This document shows, piece after piece, positions 37,866 to 47,381 of a DNA stretch of 64,000 bases. This DNA is from Thalassotalea_B piscium_A. Its GTDB lineage: Bacteria > Pseudomonadota > Gammaproteobacteria > Enterobacterales > Alteromonadaceae. Each line of letters starts with the position of its first letter. Position 1 is the first letter of the stretch. The stretch is taken from the NCBI GenBank assembly GCA_049347715.1, contig CP186339.1, positions 2,728,001 through 2,792,000 of the forward strand, in the 5' to 3' direction. The notes below the pieces were generated by a model, which saw only the letters and a list, made by a program, of their open reading frames with translations, was not told the DNA's origin and made no database searches. Position numbers and translations under genes: made by a program.

Positions 37866-37974
37866 AACACTTAGCCTTTAAAATATCTAAAGGCTAATAT
37901 TAATAAGTATCGATTGTTCAATGCAAGATTATATTTAAAATATCGTTATAAATTTAAACAAAATGTATAACATC

Positions 37975-39228
37975 ATGAATGTAATTGTTTTAGGCAGTGG
38001 CGTAATTGGTTTGACCTCGGCATGGTATTTAGCCAAAGCGGGTCATCAAGTAACGGTTATTGACCGTCAATCAACAAGCGCCGAGGAAACTAGCTTTGCG
38101 AATGCTGGTCAAATTTCATATGGCTATTCGTCACCTTGGGCAGCACCAGACATTCCATATAAAGCCATAAAATGGTTAATGCAAGAACATGCACCACTTG
38201 TAGTTAAACCCAATATGTCACCTCAATTTTATGCATGGACAACTAAATTTTTAAAAAACTGTAATTTAAAACAATACCAAATCAATAAAAATAGAATGTT
38301 ACGCATTGCCAACTATAGCCGTAAATGCTTAATTGATTTAAGAAAAAGTACTTCAATAAGCTATGAAGGACAACAACGGGGTACGCTACAAGTATTTAGA
38401 AAACAAGCTCAAGTAGAAGCTATTGAAAAAGACATGGCGCTACTTAAAGAAAGTGATACTCGTTTTAAATTACTCTCTGTTAATGAATGTATTGAACATG
38501 AGCCTGGCTTAGCACTTGTGAAAGATAAAGTGGTTGCAGGATTACATTTGCCAGACGATGAAACGGGCGACTGTTTCTTGTTCTGTCAACAGCTTACTGA
38601 AATGGCAAAAAAAATTGGAGTTAAATTTAACTTCGATGTTCAAGTTAATCAGTTAATTCAAGAAAGTGGCAAAATTACTGGTGTAGATACATCAATGGGT
38701 ATGCTTAAGGCTGATGCCTACGTGGTTGCACTCGGAAGTTACTCAGTTAATATGCTAAAACCTCACGGCATTAATTTACCTGTGTATCCGGTAAAGGGAT
38801 ATTCACTCACGATTCCTATTACTAACGAAGCATATTGCCCTGTTTCAACCGTGATGGACGAAACCTATAAAGTAGCCATCACGCGTTTTAAAAATCGTAT
38901 TCGTGTTGCCGGTACTGCTGAGTTAGCTGGACTAAACTTAGCTCTTTCAGAAAAAAGAAAAGCTACTATTTCTATGGTAGTCAAAGACCTGTTTCCTAAA
39001 GGAGGAGATTTAAGCCAAGCTCAATTCTGGACAGGCTTACGTCCAATGACCCCCGACGGTACTCCAATTATAGGTAAAACTAAAATATCCAACCTCTTCC
39101 TCAATACCGGACATGGTACTCTCGGTTGGACCATGGCATGTGGTTCAGGAAAATTACTTGCAGATGCAGTTTCAAACAAACGTTCAGAGATTGATACTCA
39201 AGGACTAGATTCATTTAGATATAGCTAA
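37975..39228 (+). CDS. dadA: D-amino acid dehydrogenase
   Basis: A 417-residue FAD enzyme that oxidatively deaminates D-amino acids (D-alanine best) at the inner membrane and passes electrons to the respiratory chain. The N-terminus MNVIVLGSGVIGLTSAWYLAKAG is the dinucleotide site, and ETSFANAGQISYGYSSPWAAP, NDETGDC-like DDETGDC, YPVKGYSLTIPI and the end FWTGLRPMTPDGTP...GHGTLGWTMACGSG closely follow E. coli DadA. An in-frame ATG at 37963 is possible; 37975 fits the family start. No alanine racemase (dadX) follows, so D-amino acids must come from elsewhere. Confidence 0.95.
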   Translation: MNVIVLGSGVIGLTSAWYLAKAGHQVTVIDRQSTSAEETSFANAGQISYGYSSPWAAPDIPYKAIKWLMQEHAPLVVKPNMSPQFYAWTTKFLKNCNLKQYQINKNRMLRIANYSRKCLIDLRKSTSISYEGQQRGTLQVFRKQAQVEAIEKDMALLKESDTRFKLLSVNECIEHEPGLALVKDKVVAGLHLPDDETGDCFLFCQQLTEMAKKIGVKFNFDVQVNQLIQESGKITGVDTSMGMLKADAYVVALGSYSVNMLKPHGINLPVYPVKGYSLTIPITNEAYCPVSTVMDETYKVAITRFKNRIRVAGTAELAGLNLALSEKRKATISMVVKDLFPKGGDLSQAQFWTGLRPMTPDGTPIIGKTKISNLFLNTGHGTLGWTMACGSGKLLADAVSNKRSEIDTQGLDSFRYS

Positions 39229-39288
39229 TATTAATTGATATTTCGTAAGTTTGCTTACCCCTTTATTTTTACAAGTAATACAAAAAAA

Positions 39289-39319
39289 GGCCTTGAATAT
39301 ATCTCTATACTTCAAGGCC
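39289..39319 (-). terminator. Terminator of the yehS-like gene
   Basis: GGCCTTGAA and TTCAAGGCC form a 9-bp stem with a 13-nt loop. Read on the minus strand it ends in TTTTTTTG, so it terminates the DUF1456 gene and may also stop dadA transcripts. Confidence 0.8.
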
Positions 39320-39339
39320 CTTCTAAAACTAAGCTAACA

Positions 39340-39798
39340 TCATCCTAAATATTTTATTTTCAAACCTTTCAAAAAGGTTGATAAAACGTCATCGGTACAC
39401 TCGCGAAAACGCTTGTGATTAACATTTCTAAATAGTGCGCTAAGTTCATGTTTAGTTAGACCTAAACCGCCAAGTTCAAGCACTTCAATAACATCTTCAG
39501 CTTTATATGCTAGCGCTATTTTAAGTTTATTAAAAATAAGGTTATTGCTCAATTCCTGCTCTGCAGGATGTTGAGGACCATCGCCTGCCCCTCTTTTTTC
39601 AACGATAAGACCATTTAAAAAACTGGCAAGTTCAACGTCCAGAAGTTCTTTATAATCAGCATCGTCTTTTTCCTTGAAAAAACAAGCTAATTGTTCTTGG
39701 CTGATGTCACATTGGTTTAATGCAAACACCGAAATAATTTGTTCGTTCGTAAATTTAAAGATAGTGCTAATTCGACGAAGTAGATCATTATTAATCAT
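39340..39798 (-). CDS. yehS: DUF1456 (YehS) family protein
   Basis: A 152-residue protein made of two tandem DUF1456 helical units: MINNDLLRRISTIFKFTNEQIISVF...FFKEKDDADYKEL and NNLIFNKLKIALAYKAEDVIEVL...LFRNVNHKRFREC. This is the normal two-repeat layout of YehS, whose function is unknown. It lies about 24 bp after the ybiT-like ATPase gene on the same strand, so cotranscription is likely. Confidence 0.9.
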   Translation of the reverse strand: MINNDLLRRISTIFKFTNEQIISVFALNQCDISQEQLACFFKEKDDADYKELLDVELASFLNGLIVEKRGAGDGPQHPAEQELSNNLIFNKLKIALAYKAEDVIEVLELGGLGLTKHELSALFRNVNHKRFRECTDDVLSTFLKGLKIKYLG

Positions 39799-39822
39799 AC
39801 ATATACCCTTTAAAATATGGTG

Positions 39823-41427
39823 TTAAGCTACTTTTTTCGATTTTACTTGGCTATCCAAATATTCATCTAATGAACCTTGAAAATTCACAAGTGCTTTGTC
39901 TTTTATATCAATAATGCGTGTTGCTAGGCTAGAAACAAATTCGCGGTCATGACTTACAAAAATCAATGTACCCTCAAACGCTTTAAGGGCATTATTAAGC
40001 GCGTCTATCGCTTCAATATCCATGTGGTTTGTGGGTTCATCCATGATTAATACATTAATATCAGCCATCATCAACTTACCAAAAAGTAATCTGTTTTTTT
40101 CACCACCTGAACAATTACGTGCTTTTTTATTGGCATCATCGTCAGTAAACAATAAACGTCCTAACATACCTCGAACACTTAAATCATTGTGACAAGGTCT
40201 ACGCCATTGTGACATCCAATCCATTAAGGTTAATTCATTATCAAAAAGTGCTCCACTATCTTGAGGACAATAACCTACAGCAGCATTTTCAGACCACTTA
40301 ACAACACCTTCATTATTGTCTAACTCACTCATTAAACAACGTAATAATGTGGTTTTACCTACACCATTTTCACCAATAATCGCTAATTTAGCACCTGCTT
40401 CAAGTAATAAATCGCCATTTTCAAATAATACTTCACCCTCAAAACCATGCCCTATCCCCTCAAGTTCTAAAGCTTGACGGTGCATTTTTTTACCCGGTGC
40501 AAAAGCAATTTTTGGTGTTATACGACTAGAAGACTTCACATCATCTAATTTTATTTTATCCATTTTTTTAGCACGAGAACTGGCTTGTTTAGCTTTAGAT
40601 GCATTGGCACCAAAACGGTTTACAAAGTCTTGTAGCTCTTCAATTTCTGCCGCTTTTTTAGCATTTCCAGACAATAACTGCTCTCGTAATAAACCCGACT
40701 GCTCTAAAAAGAATTCATAATTACCAGGGTAAATACGCAATTCCCCATAATCAATATCAGCCATATGAGTACAAACAGAATTAAGAAAATGTCTATCATG
40801 GGAAATTATGATCATTGTACATTTACGTTTGTTTAACTCACCTTCTAACCAAGTAATAGTATGAATATCCAAGTTATTGGTAGGTTCATCGAGTAACAAA
40901 ATATCAGGGTTTGCAAATAGTGCCTGTGCAAGTAACACTCTTAATTTCCAACCCGGCGCTACTTGTGCCATCAATCCATAATGAAACGACTCTTCAATAC
41001 CCGCTTCTAATAAAATCTCACCTGCTCTACTTTCTGCGCTATAACCATCCATTTCAGCAAACTGGCTTTCTAAATCACCTACTCGCATGCCGTCAGCTTC
41101 ACTCATTTCTGCTTGGGCGTAAATTGCATCACGTTCTTGTTTTACTTTCCACAAGGCCACGTCGCCCATAATCACAGTATCAATAACACTATATTTTTCG
41201 AAAGCGAATTGATCTTGACTCAAGGTTCCCACTTTATGGCCAGTAGTAATCGAGACATTACCCGCACTTGGCGCAAGCTCACCACTAAGAATTTTCATGA
41301 AAGTAGACTTACCACAACCATTAGCACCAATTAAACCATAACGGTGACCGTTGCCAAATTTTGCAGAAATGTTTTCAAATAAAGGCTCAGCGCCAAATTG
41401 CATTGTAATGTTCGATGTAGTGATCAA
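39823..41427 (-). CDS. ybiT: ABC-F ATPase (YbiT-like)
   Basis: A 534-residue soluble ABC-F protein with two ATPase domains and no membrane part; such proteins act on the ribosome in translation or antibiotic protection. P-loops are GANGCGKST and GENGVGKTT; Walker B regions are LLLDEPTNNLD and LIMDEPTNHMD; the linker between the cassettes is Lys/Ala-rich. The longest frame starts at 41487, but the family N-terminus (LVSSNVTMQFG-like) corresponds to a TTG at 41427 that has AGGA eight bases upstream. I therefore choose the TTG start. E. coli YbiT has 530 residues. Confidence 0.9.
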   Translation of the reverse strand: MITTSNITMQFGAEPLFENISAKFGNGHRYGLIGANGCGKSTFMKILSGELAPSAGNVSITTGHKVGTLSQDQFAFEKYSVIDTVIMGDVALWKVKQERDAIYAQAEMSEADGMRVGDLESQFAEMDGYSAESRAGEILLEAGIEESFHYGLMAQVAPGWKLRVLLAQALFANPDILLLDEPTNNLDIHTITWLEGELNKRKCTMIIISHDRHFLNSVCTHMADIDYGELRIYPGNYEFFLEQSGLLREQLLSGNAKKAAEIEELQDFVNRFGANASKAKQASSRAKKMDKIKLDDVKSSSRITPKIAFAPGKKMHRQALELEGIGHGFEGEVLFENGDLLLEAGAKLAIIGENGVGKTTLLRCLMSELDNNEGVVKWSENAAVGYCPQDSGALFDNELTLMDWMSQWRRPCHNDLSVRGMLGRLLFTDDDANKKARNCSGGEKNRLLFGKLMMADINVLIMDEPTNHMDIEAIDALNNALKAFEGTLIFVSHDREFVSSLATRIIDIKDKALVNFQGSLDEYLDSQVKSKKVA

Positions 41428-41487
41428 AAAGTTATTCCTAGGTGTTGCTAAGTAGCTTTGAATGGCAGATTGCTTATAAAAAAACAA

Positions 41488-41860
41488 GAAGACTCAAAAT
41501 AATAAGGTCGCATAGTATACAGTATTTACTAGCTAACCCCCACCTAATATCATCTTTTTATGATTATTTTTTCACCAACAAACATAAATACGAGTATAAG
41601 CCTCATTTTTAATAGCCACGGATATGCCCATCAAACTAAATTAATCTCTATAACCCTCCCTTATTTGTCGTAAATCAGTTTTATAGATAGCTATCTTCTA
41701 TTTTATTTAATTTGATATTTGAATATTGAGATGTATAATTAAACTATATTAGAAAAAGCTAATAAACAACTTACTAATAAAGCAAATACGAATATTGATT
41801 AGTTCAGTAAAATAATCATTAAACACTCATTTAAATAACTAATATAAAGAGAGCATAATT
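41488..41860. promoter_or_regulatory. Leader region of the sulfur module
   Basis: A 373-bp divergent AT-rich gap. An imperfect palindrome ATATTTGAATAT at 41715-41726 lies about 135 bp before the peroxiredoxin gene. It resembles the AT-rich operators of ArsR-type sulfur regulators such as BigR, but no such regulator is in the window, so this is only a candidate. Confidence 0.25.
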
Positions 41861-42520
41861 ATGAACAATGAAACAATAGATGTAGTAAATAACACCCCAT
41901 TTCCTCGTTTAAATGAAGCCGCTCCTGATTTTACGGCTAATACAACTCACGGTATGAAATCATTAAGTGATTATAAAGGCCGTTGGTTAATTTTATTCTC
42001 ACATCCTGCTGACTTCACTCCTGTTTGTAGCACAGAATTCATGGCATTTTCTAACCTTTATGACGAGTTTCAAGCACTAAATTGTGACTTACTAGGTTTA
42101 TCAATTGACTCAATCTTTTCACATATCGCTTGGGTGAAAAATATCAAAGATAACTTTGGTGTTGATATACAATTTCCAATTATTGATGATTTATCAATGA
42201 AAGTTGCAAATGACTACGGCATGATACAACCTGGTGCGAGTGATACATCAGCCGTTAGATCGACTTTCTTAATAGATCCTGATGGGGTCTTAAGAGCAAT
42301 GGTTTATTACCCTATGTCTAATGGTCGCTCTATTCCAGAATTCCTTAGATTATTAACAGCGTTACAAACATCAGATCAACATGGTGTTGCAACACCTGAA
42401 GGCTGGAAAGCTGGAGATAAAGTCATTGTGCCACCACCAAAAACAGTTGCTGAAGCCAATGAACGTTCACAAGAAGGTTATGAATATACTGACTGGTATT
42501 TCAGTAAAAAATCTTTATAA
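41861..42520 (+). CDS. 1-Cys (Prx6-type) peroxiredoxin
   Basis: A 219-residue thiol peroxidase of the AhpC/TSA superfamily. The active site is HPADFTPVCSTEF with the peroxidatic Cys near residue 52 and the conserved Thr and Pro; the later Arg occurs in SAVRSTFLIDPDG. The long C-terminal domain and the lack of a resolving Cys mark the Prx6 group. It should reduce peroxides (or persulfides) in the cytosol. It leads a four-gene unit with a persulfide-dioxygenase-like enzyme, which supports a role in reactive sulfur or oxidative stress. GAGAG precedes the ATG. Confidence 0.92.
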   Translation: MNNETIDVVNNTPFPRLNEAAPDFTANTTHGMKSLSDYKGRWLILFSHPADFTPVCSTEFMAFSNLYDEFQALNCDLLGLSIDSIFSHIAWVKNIKDNFGVDIQFPIIDDLSMKVANDYGMIQPGASDTSAVRSTFLIDPDGVLRAMVYYPMSNGRSIPEFLRLLTALQTSDQHGVATPEGWKAGDKVIVPPPKTVAEANERSQEGYEYTDWYFSKKSL

Positions 42521-42533
42521 ATTGATGGTTAAA

Positions 42534-42561
42534 GAGCGTTTTAGCCGTTGTTAAAACGCTC
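42534..42561 (+). terminator. Hairpin between the peroxiredoxin and the MBL gene
   Basis: GAGCGTTTTA and TAAAACGCTC form a perfect 10-bp stem just after the peroxiredoxin stop. Without a T-run it may be a partial terminator or a processing site that sets different levels for the first gene and the rest. Confidence 0.5.
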
Positions 42562-42600
42562 ATCTAAATAAAATTTTATCAAGGCACTATCGAGGTTGAA

Positions 42601-43470
42601 ATGAAAGATTTATCAATAAAATGTTTTTTTGACGAAATAACGAATACAGCAACCTATGTCATAGCGGATACCGAAGCAAAAGAATGTGCAGTTATCGACT
42701 CTGTTCTAGGTTTTGATATGTCCTCAGGGAGTACATCAACAGCATTAGCTGATGAGGTTATTAACTACATTACCCAAAAAAACTGGCAAAACAGTTGGAT
42801 TTTAGAAACTCACGCTCATGCCGATCATCTAACAGCCGCGCCTTATCTTCAAAGTGAATTAGGCGGAAAAATAGCGATTGGTAAACATATTGTTGATGTA
42901 CAAAAAATATTTAAACCTATTTATGGTTTTACTACAGAATTTGTTACTGATGGTCGACAATTTGATCAACTCTTAGATGACGGTGATACCTTTAACTTAG
43001 GGCGATTTACTATTAATGTAATACACACCCCTGGTCATACTCCCGCTTGTTTAAGTTACCTTGTAGATAATAAGGTATTTGTTGGTGATACTTTATTTAT
43101 GCCCGACTATGGTACCGCACGATGTGACTTCCCAGGCGGTGACGCTGCCACACTCTATCATTCTATACAAAAGCTATTTGCTCTACCTGATGACACTAAA
43201 GTATTTATGGGGCATGACTACCAATCAGAAAGCCGCGATCACTATGCGTGGGAAAGTAGCATAGCTGAGCAAAAAGCAAAAAACATTCATATTAATACTT
43301 CAGTTTCACTCGAAGAATATGTGGATTTTAGAAACAAAAGGGACAAAAGTTTAGCTGTTCCAAAACTGATATTACCTTCAGTTCAAGTGAATATTAGAGC
43401 TGGACATTTTCCCCAAAAACCAAATAACGGTTTACCTTATTTGATTTTACCCATTAACGCTTTTAAGTAG
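42601..43470 (+). CDS. MBL-fold persulfide dioxygenase-like hydrolase (Blh/ETHE1 type)
   Basis: A 289-residue metallo-beta-lactamase-fold enzyme. The metal motif is ETHAHADHLTAA (HxHxDH, residues ~70-76), followed by HTPGHTPAC, GDTLFMPDYGTARCDFPGG and FMGHDYQ. The DFPGG and MGHDY signatures match ETHE1/Blh persulfide dioxygenases, which use one iron to oxidise glutathione persulfide to sulfite. The following genes encode a sulfite-exporter-type permease and a DUF442 protein, the exact partners expected. In BigR operons the DUF442 and MBL domains are one fused protein (Blh); here they are separate. Confidence 0.88.
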   Translation: MKDLSIKCFFDEITNTATYVIADTEAKECAVIDSVLGFDMSSGSTSTALADEVINYITQKNWQNSWILETHAHADHLTAAPYLQSELGGKIAIGKHIVDVQKIFKPIYGFTTEFVTDGRQFDQLLDDGDTFNLGRFTINVIHTPGHTPACLSYLVDNKVFVGDTLFMPDYGTARCDFPGGDAATLYHSIQKLFALPDDTKVFMGHDYQSESRDHYAWESSIAEQKAKNIHINTSVSLEEYVDFRNKRDKSLAVPKLILPSVQVNIRAGHFPQKPNNGLPYLILPINAFK

Positions 43471-43476
43471 CATGGC

Positions 43477-44250
43477 ATGATAGAACTCATACTAAGCATC
43501 ATTGTTGCCATTTTTATTGGACTAAGTTTAGGTCTGTTAGGATCTGGTGGTGCTATTTTAACAACCCCTGCGTTAACTTATTTAGTTGGCCTAGATGAAA
43601 AAACAGCGATAGCAAGTTCACTGGCAATTGTCGGGTTAATTAGTCTTTCTGGTGCGTTAAAATACCAACAGCATAAAATGATCCAATGGCCCGTTGTGCT
43701 ACAGTTCGGTATACCAAGTATGTTTGCTAGCTACATGTCAGCAGGCCTTTCAGTTTATCTAACAGGGCCTGAACAACTAACGCTATTCGCAGTGATAATG
43801 CTACTTTCTGCAGCTTCTATGCTTAAACGTAAAGTTGACAGTAATCCTCAAACGGCTACGTCTCATTCTGTTATAAAATTATTTTTCATTGGTATTGTCG
43901 TAGGCAGTATTACCGGCCTTGTTGGCGTAGGTGGTGGTTTTTTAATTGTGCCTGCGTTACTTGCATTTATTCGAATGAGTATGCTCAATGCAGTTGCCAC
44001 AAGCTTAACCATTATCACGTTACAGTCATCCACTGGCTTTTTAAAATATTTTTCTATGGCTGGTGAACACGACTTACACTTTAATTGGCAAGTTATTATT
44101 ATTTTTGCCTTGGTTGGCTCTATCAGTAGCTTATTTGGTCATAAAATATCATCAAGCATTTCTCAAGAAAAATTAAAAAAAGCATTTGCGATACTTTTAT
44201 TTTTCATGGCAATTTTTATATTAATAAAATCAAGTACCGGTTTGTTTTAA
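43477..44250 (+). CDS. TauE/SafE family anion (sulfite) exporter
   Basis: A 257-residue membrane protein with about eight helices in two halves. Each half starts with a Gly-rich motif typical of the family (GLSLGLLGSGGAILTTPAL and GSITGLVGVGGGFLIVPAL). TauE/SafE proteins export sulfite, sulfoacetate or similar anions. It starts 6 bp after the persulfide dioxygenase-like gene, so removal of the sulfite that enzyme makes is the simplest role. Confidence 0.9.
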   Translation: MIELILSIIVAIFIGLSLGLLGSGGAILTTPALTYLVGLDEKTAIASSLAIVGLISLSGALKYQQHKMIQWPVVLQFGIPSMFASYMSAGLSVYLTGPEQLTLFAVIMLLSAASMLKRKVDSNPQTATSHSVIKLFFIGIVVGSITGLVGVGGGFLIVPALLAFIRMSMLNAVATSLTIITLQSSTGFLKYFSMAGEHDLHFNWQVIIIFALVGSISSLFGHKISSSISQEKLKKAFAILLFFMAIFILIKSSTGLF

Positions 44251-44264
44251 CATCAGAGGTCATA

Positions 44265-44672
44265 ATGAAAATACAACAACTTAGTAAATATGTTTATATT
44301 GCCGACCAAGTAAATACTAGCGATATAGAAACATTAAAAGCCCTAGGTATTCATGCCGTTATCAATAATCGACCCGATAATGAAGAAGTAGGTCAACCAC
44401 TCTCTGATGAACTTTCAAAATCAATGAAAGCTTCAGGTATTGAGTACGCTTATTTACCTATTACGCCTTGTGTCTATACAGAAACTAACATAGAAGAGTT
44501 TTCGGTATTATTTAACGCCATGAAAAAACCAATACTACTATTCTGCAGAACCGGTAATAGAGCAGTTAATCTTTGGGCGCTAAGCCAAATGAATAAATAT
44601 GGCAAAAAAAATGTGATAGACAAAGCGAAGAATATTGGCTTCGATGTAGCTTTAACAATAAATAACTATTAG
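44265..44672 (+). CDS. DUF442 / TIGR01244-type phosphatase-fold sulfurtransferase-like protein
   Basis: A 135-residue protein with a Cys-containing P-loop FCRTGNRAVNLW (C-x5-R, as in tyrosine phosphatases) near residues 92-103 and the family segment VINNRPDNEE. This is the domain found at the N-terminus of Blh proteins and is thought to act as a sulfur transferase rather than a phosphatase. It lies 14 bp after the exporter and closes the module. AGAGG precedes its ATG. Confidence 0.88.
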   Translation: MKIQQLSKYVYIADQVNTSDIETLKALGIHAVINNRPDNEEVGQPLSDELSKSMKASGIEYAYLPITPCVYTETNIEEFSVLFNAMKKPILLFCRTGNRAVNLWALSQMNKYGKKNVIDKAKNIGFDVALTINNY

Positions 44673-44730
44673 CTCAAATTAACTTTCAAAGAGTTGTTAA
44701 TACATAAAGTCTGATTTGTTGCCTAATATA

Positions 44731-44764
44731 AGTGTTGCGATAAACTTGAATTTATCGCAACACT
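44731..44764. terminator. Perfect hairpin between convergent genes
   Basis: AGTGTTGCGATAAA and its exact complement enclose CTTGAA. It lies between the sulfur module and the convergent phytase-like gene and probably separates both transcripts. There is no T-run on either side. Confidence 0.6.
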
Positions 44765-44793
44765 ATCAATTAAGAATATATATTCACTAATAT

Positions 44794-46359
44794 TTAGTGA
44801 GATAAATCCAGGTTTTCAATAATATATAAACGATTACCATCAATAACCGTTTGACCTGCATCTAGGTACTTTTGCTCTAGTACTCCACCAGAAGCCCAGG
44901 TTGCAAAATCATCATCATTAAGCACACCGATAGTACTGTCATTAATTAACCACATACCTTCTAATTTATCATGTGGATAACCTGTTTCTGCTACCAAGTC
45001 TACAAGTAATGATTTACTTATCGTTTCAATGCCTGCATTAGCAAGTGTTGTCCACCCATCTGCAGCTAAGGTAACTTCTTCTAACGTTTTCCCATCAATA
45101 AGTAAACCTAATGAGTCATCTTGTATAATATTACTTGAAGCTGTAACCGTCTCAATATCGGTTGCATTGCTAATATCTATTTTATACAAATGTTTCATAG
45201 CAGAACTATCTTCATTATAAAAACTACCATCACGTTCAATCACTACAAATTCCGTATTACTTAATGCCACAATCCCTGATTGTGAATTTTGTGTTTTTTC
45301 TTGTTTATACAGATATTGGCTAACACTGCCATCGACTAAGCTAATCATAACTAAGCGAACCATGTCATTTACTTTAACTGCGCTACTAGGGTTATACATA
45401 GTAGATTGCATAATACCGACTAAGGTGCTTTCATCCGGAGTAACCGTTAACCCTTCCATACCTCTATTAGCTCGGCGATTAGCAAATTCAGCCGGCAAGG
45501 TATAAGTATTACGAGTATCCCCAGCAAATGCATTAATACGACCAATTTCAACACCTTCGGCATTAAAATGAACGATATGAGGACCATATTCATCACTGAT
45601 CCAAAAGCTACCGTCTGATAATGCAACTAACCCTTCACCGTCTAAACCATAATCATCTAATTTAATCGGATTAGTTGATTCATCAAAAGGTAAATTCATA
45701 TTTTCAATAATTACATGACCATTGGCATCGTATGGAGTTTCACCAGTACCACCTAGTGCAGTGCTATTAGGTAAGCCTGTAATTAATGTACCATTAGGTC
45801 GTTTTAACAAAATCTCTTTTATTTTCTTCACGTCACCATTGTTTTGTAACTCAAACAAACCAATTCGAGGCGTGTAATCTGGTGTTGGAAATTTTTTACC
45901 TTTGCCTTGATCGCCAGTAAAAGTAGCATTAGGACCTCGATCAGTTAAGGCATAAAATTGTGTTGGCTCATTTGGATGCGCCACCATATCTGAACCGTAA
46001 CCACCATTTCTAATTTCCATAAAATGCCCAGGTAAAGCACCGTTATCAATATCCGAGCGCATCACAGTATAAGGAAGCGATGAACCTGAATTGCCAACTG
46101 AATTTACATTACATTGAGCAGTGGTATTAGTTACTTCATCATCTGCTAACTGATTATCACTATTAGTATCTAAACCCGAAGTCACTTTTAAGCCACCGAA
46201 AAAACACTCATCACTCCCTAATGGCAATGTAACATGAGCAATTAAACTGTTTAAGCCTTTATCTCCTTGCTCGCCATTATTACCTTGTTCGCCATCATCC
46301 ACGCATGCAGTCAAACCCAAAGTGGTAATTAAAGCTAATGTTAGTGTTGTTAGTTTCAT
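44794..46359 (-). CDS. Esterase-like activity of phytase family lipoprotein
   Basis: A 521-residue lipoprotein (lipobox LTAC at residue ~19) with a short collagen-like stretch (GEQGNNGEQGDKG) and a DUF7151-like segment (CFFGGLKVTSGLDTNSDNQLADDEV). The main domain is the esterase-like/phytase-like propeller: ALTDRGPN, GLDGEGLVALSDGSFWISDEYGPHIVHF, NRGMEGLTVTPDESTLVGIMQS. The acidic residues of DRGPN and SDEYGP are the family hallmark. It probably cleaves phosphate or carboxylic esters outside the inner membrane. It is monocistronic. Confidence 0.85.
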   Translation of the reverse strand: MKLTTLTLALITTLGLTACVDDGEQGNNGEQGDKGLNSLIAHVTLPLGSDECFFGGLKVTSGLDTNSDNQLADDEVTNTTAQCNVNSVGNSGSSLPYTVMRSDIDNGALPGHFMEIRNGGYGSDMVAHPNEPTQFYALTDRGPNATFTGDQGKGKKFPTPDYTPRIGLFELQNNGDVKKIKEILLKRPNGTLITGLPNSTALGGTGETPYDANGHVIIENMNLPFDESTNPIKLDDYGLDGEGLVALSDGSFWISDEYGPHIVHFNAEGVEIGRINAFAGDTRNTYTLPAEFANRRANRGMEGLTVTPDESTLVGIMQSTMYNPSSAVKVNDMVRLVMISLVDGSVSQYLYKQEKTQNSQSGIVALSNTEFVVIERDGSFYNEDSSAMKHLYKIDISNATDIETVTASSNIIQDDSLGLLIDGKTLEEVTLAADGWTTLANAGIETISKSLLVDLVAETGYPHDKLEGMWLINDSTIGVLNDDDFATWASGGVLEQKYLDAGQTVIDGNRLYIIENLDLSH

Positions 46360-46567
46360 ATGTTTCCTTATTATTAGTAGTGAAATATGCTCATGGCAGT
46401 TTCACTAAACTCTAATCAGGAAAGATGACAAGTTAACTAACACTTAATGACAATCTGATGATACGTTCTATTTATCTTTGTTTTAATTAATTTTAATAAA
46501 CACCAATAAATAACAAGGTTTTGGTCAGCAACAAATTGCATTGAACGATTAAATATCAGTTTCGTAA

Positions 46568-46677
46568 ACTAATGAAGTGATTATAATTTTCCACAGGCGT
46601 CGATGAAGTCAATTTGAAGTCATCACCAATTTGTTCATCAGTAGCGCGAGGAAGCAATCTTAAAGGCTTTGTTATGA
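46568..46677 (-). pseudogene. C-terminal gene relic downstream of the acetyltransferase
   Basis: A minus-strand open stretch without a start, reading ...LRLLPRATDEQIGDDFKLTSSTPVENYNH..., ends in TGA. It is open upstream into the end of the acetyltransferase gene in another frame. It looks like the tail of a lost cassette gene; I do not recognise the family. Confidence 0.3.
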
Positions 46678-46682
46678 GTAAA

Positions 46683-47246
46683 TCATGGCTTAATGGTGAT
46701 TTTTTTTAACACTTTAGCAGGATTACCACCAATGACGACGTTGTCTCCAAAAGTCTTCGTTACTACTGCACCGGATGCTACCACCACATTGTCGCCAAGG
46801 GTTACTCCTGGGTTGATAACCGCATGACCACCTATCCAGCAATTGTCACCAATAGTTATTGGCTTTGCTAGCTCTAAACCACTATTTCTCTCGATTGGAT
46901 CTAATGGATGTGTCGCGGTATAAACGCCAACTTGAGGTGCAAGTAAACAGTTATTACCAAATTTTACTTCTGCAACATCCAAAATTACGCAGCCAAAATT
47001 AGCGTAAAAGTTATCACCAACATGAATGTTAGAGCCGTAGTCACAATTGAAAGAAGATTCAATATAGATATTATCACCCGTTGAACCAAATAAATTCTTA
47101 ATTATTTCAACACGCTTTTGCTGAAAATCAACAGAGGTTGTATTCAACTTTTCAGTTAACAATCTAGCTTTTAATCTTAACGTTAATAGCTCTTCGTCAC
47201 TTGGATCATAAAGCATACCTGCTAACATTTTTTCTTTTTCTGACAT
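46683..47246 (-). CDS. maa: Maltose/galactoside O-acetyltransferase (hexapeptide repeat)
   Basis: A 187-residue left-handed beta-helix acetyltransferase. The N-terminal MSEKEKMLAGMLYDPSDEEL segment is the sugar-acetyltransferase lead domain, and the hexapeptide core contains the catalytic His in TATHPLDP and the ends GNNCWIGGHAVINPGVTLG-like and VIGGNPAKVLKKI. It closely follows E. coli Maa. A TTG at 47261 extends the frame, but ATG 47246 has GGAG nine bases upstream. Such acetyltransferases are among the commonest integron cassette genes. Confidence 0.92.
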   Translation of the reverse strand: MSEKEKMLAGMLYDPSDEELLTLRLKARLLTEKLNTTSVDFQQKRVEIIKNLFGSTGDNIYIESSFNCDYGSNIHVGDNFYANFGCVILDVAEVKFGNNCLLAPQVGVYTATHPLDPIERNSGLELAKPITIGDNCWIGGHAVINPGVTLGDNVVVASGAVVTKTFGDNVVIGGNPAKVLKKITIKP

Positions 47247-47261
47247 TAAACTGAACTCCAA

Positions 47262-47381
47262 TATCTATTTACGCATAATGCCTAAATAAGAAGCCAAAAA
47301 TTGTGGGTTAAAATACCAGATACACGATAGCCGCTTTAAAAAAGTAAGTATTAACTCAGCAAAGATGTAACATCATCTCGG
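47262..47381 (-). repeat. Degenerate attC-like site (cassette boundary)
   Basis: Read on the minus strand, the gap between the MBL lipoprotein and the acetyltransferase gene contains GGCTTCTTATTTAGGCATTATGCG shortly before the next gene. It resembles the L'-R' end of Vibrio-type attC sites (CCCCTTAGGCGGGCGTTATGC-like). The R'' end is not recognisable, so this is a weak call. Confidence 0.3.
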
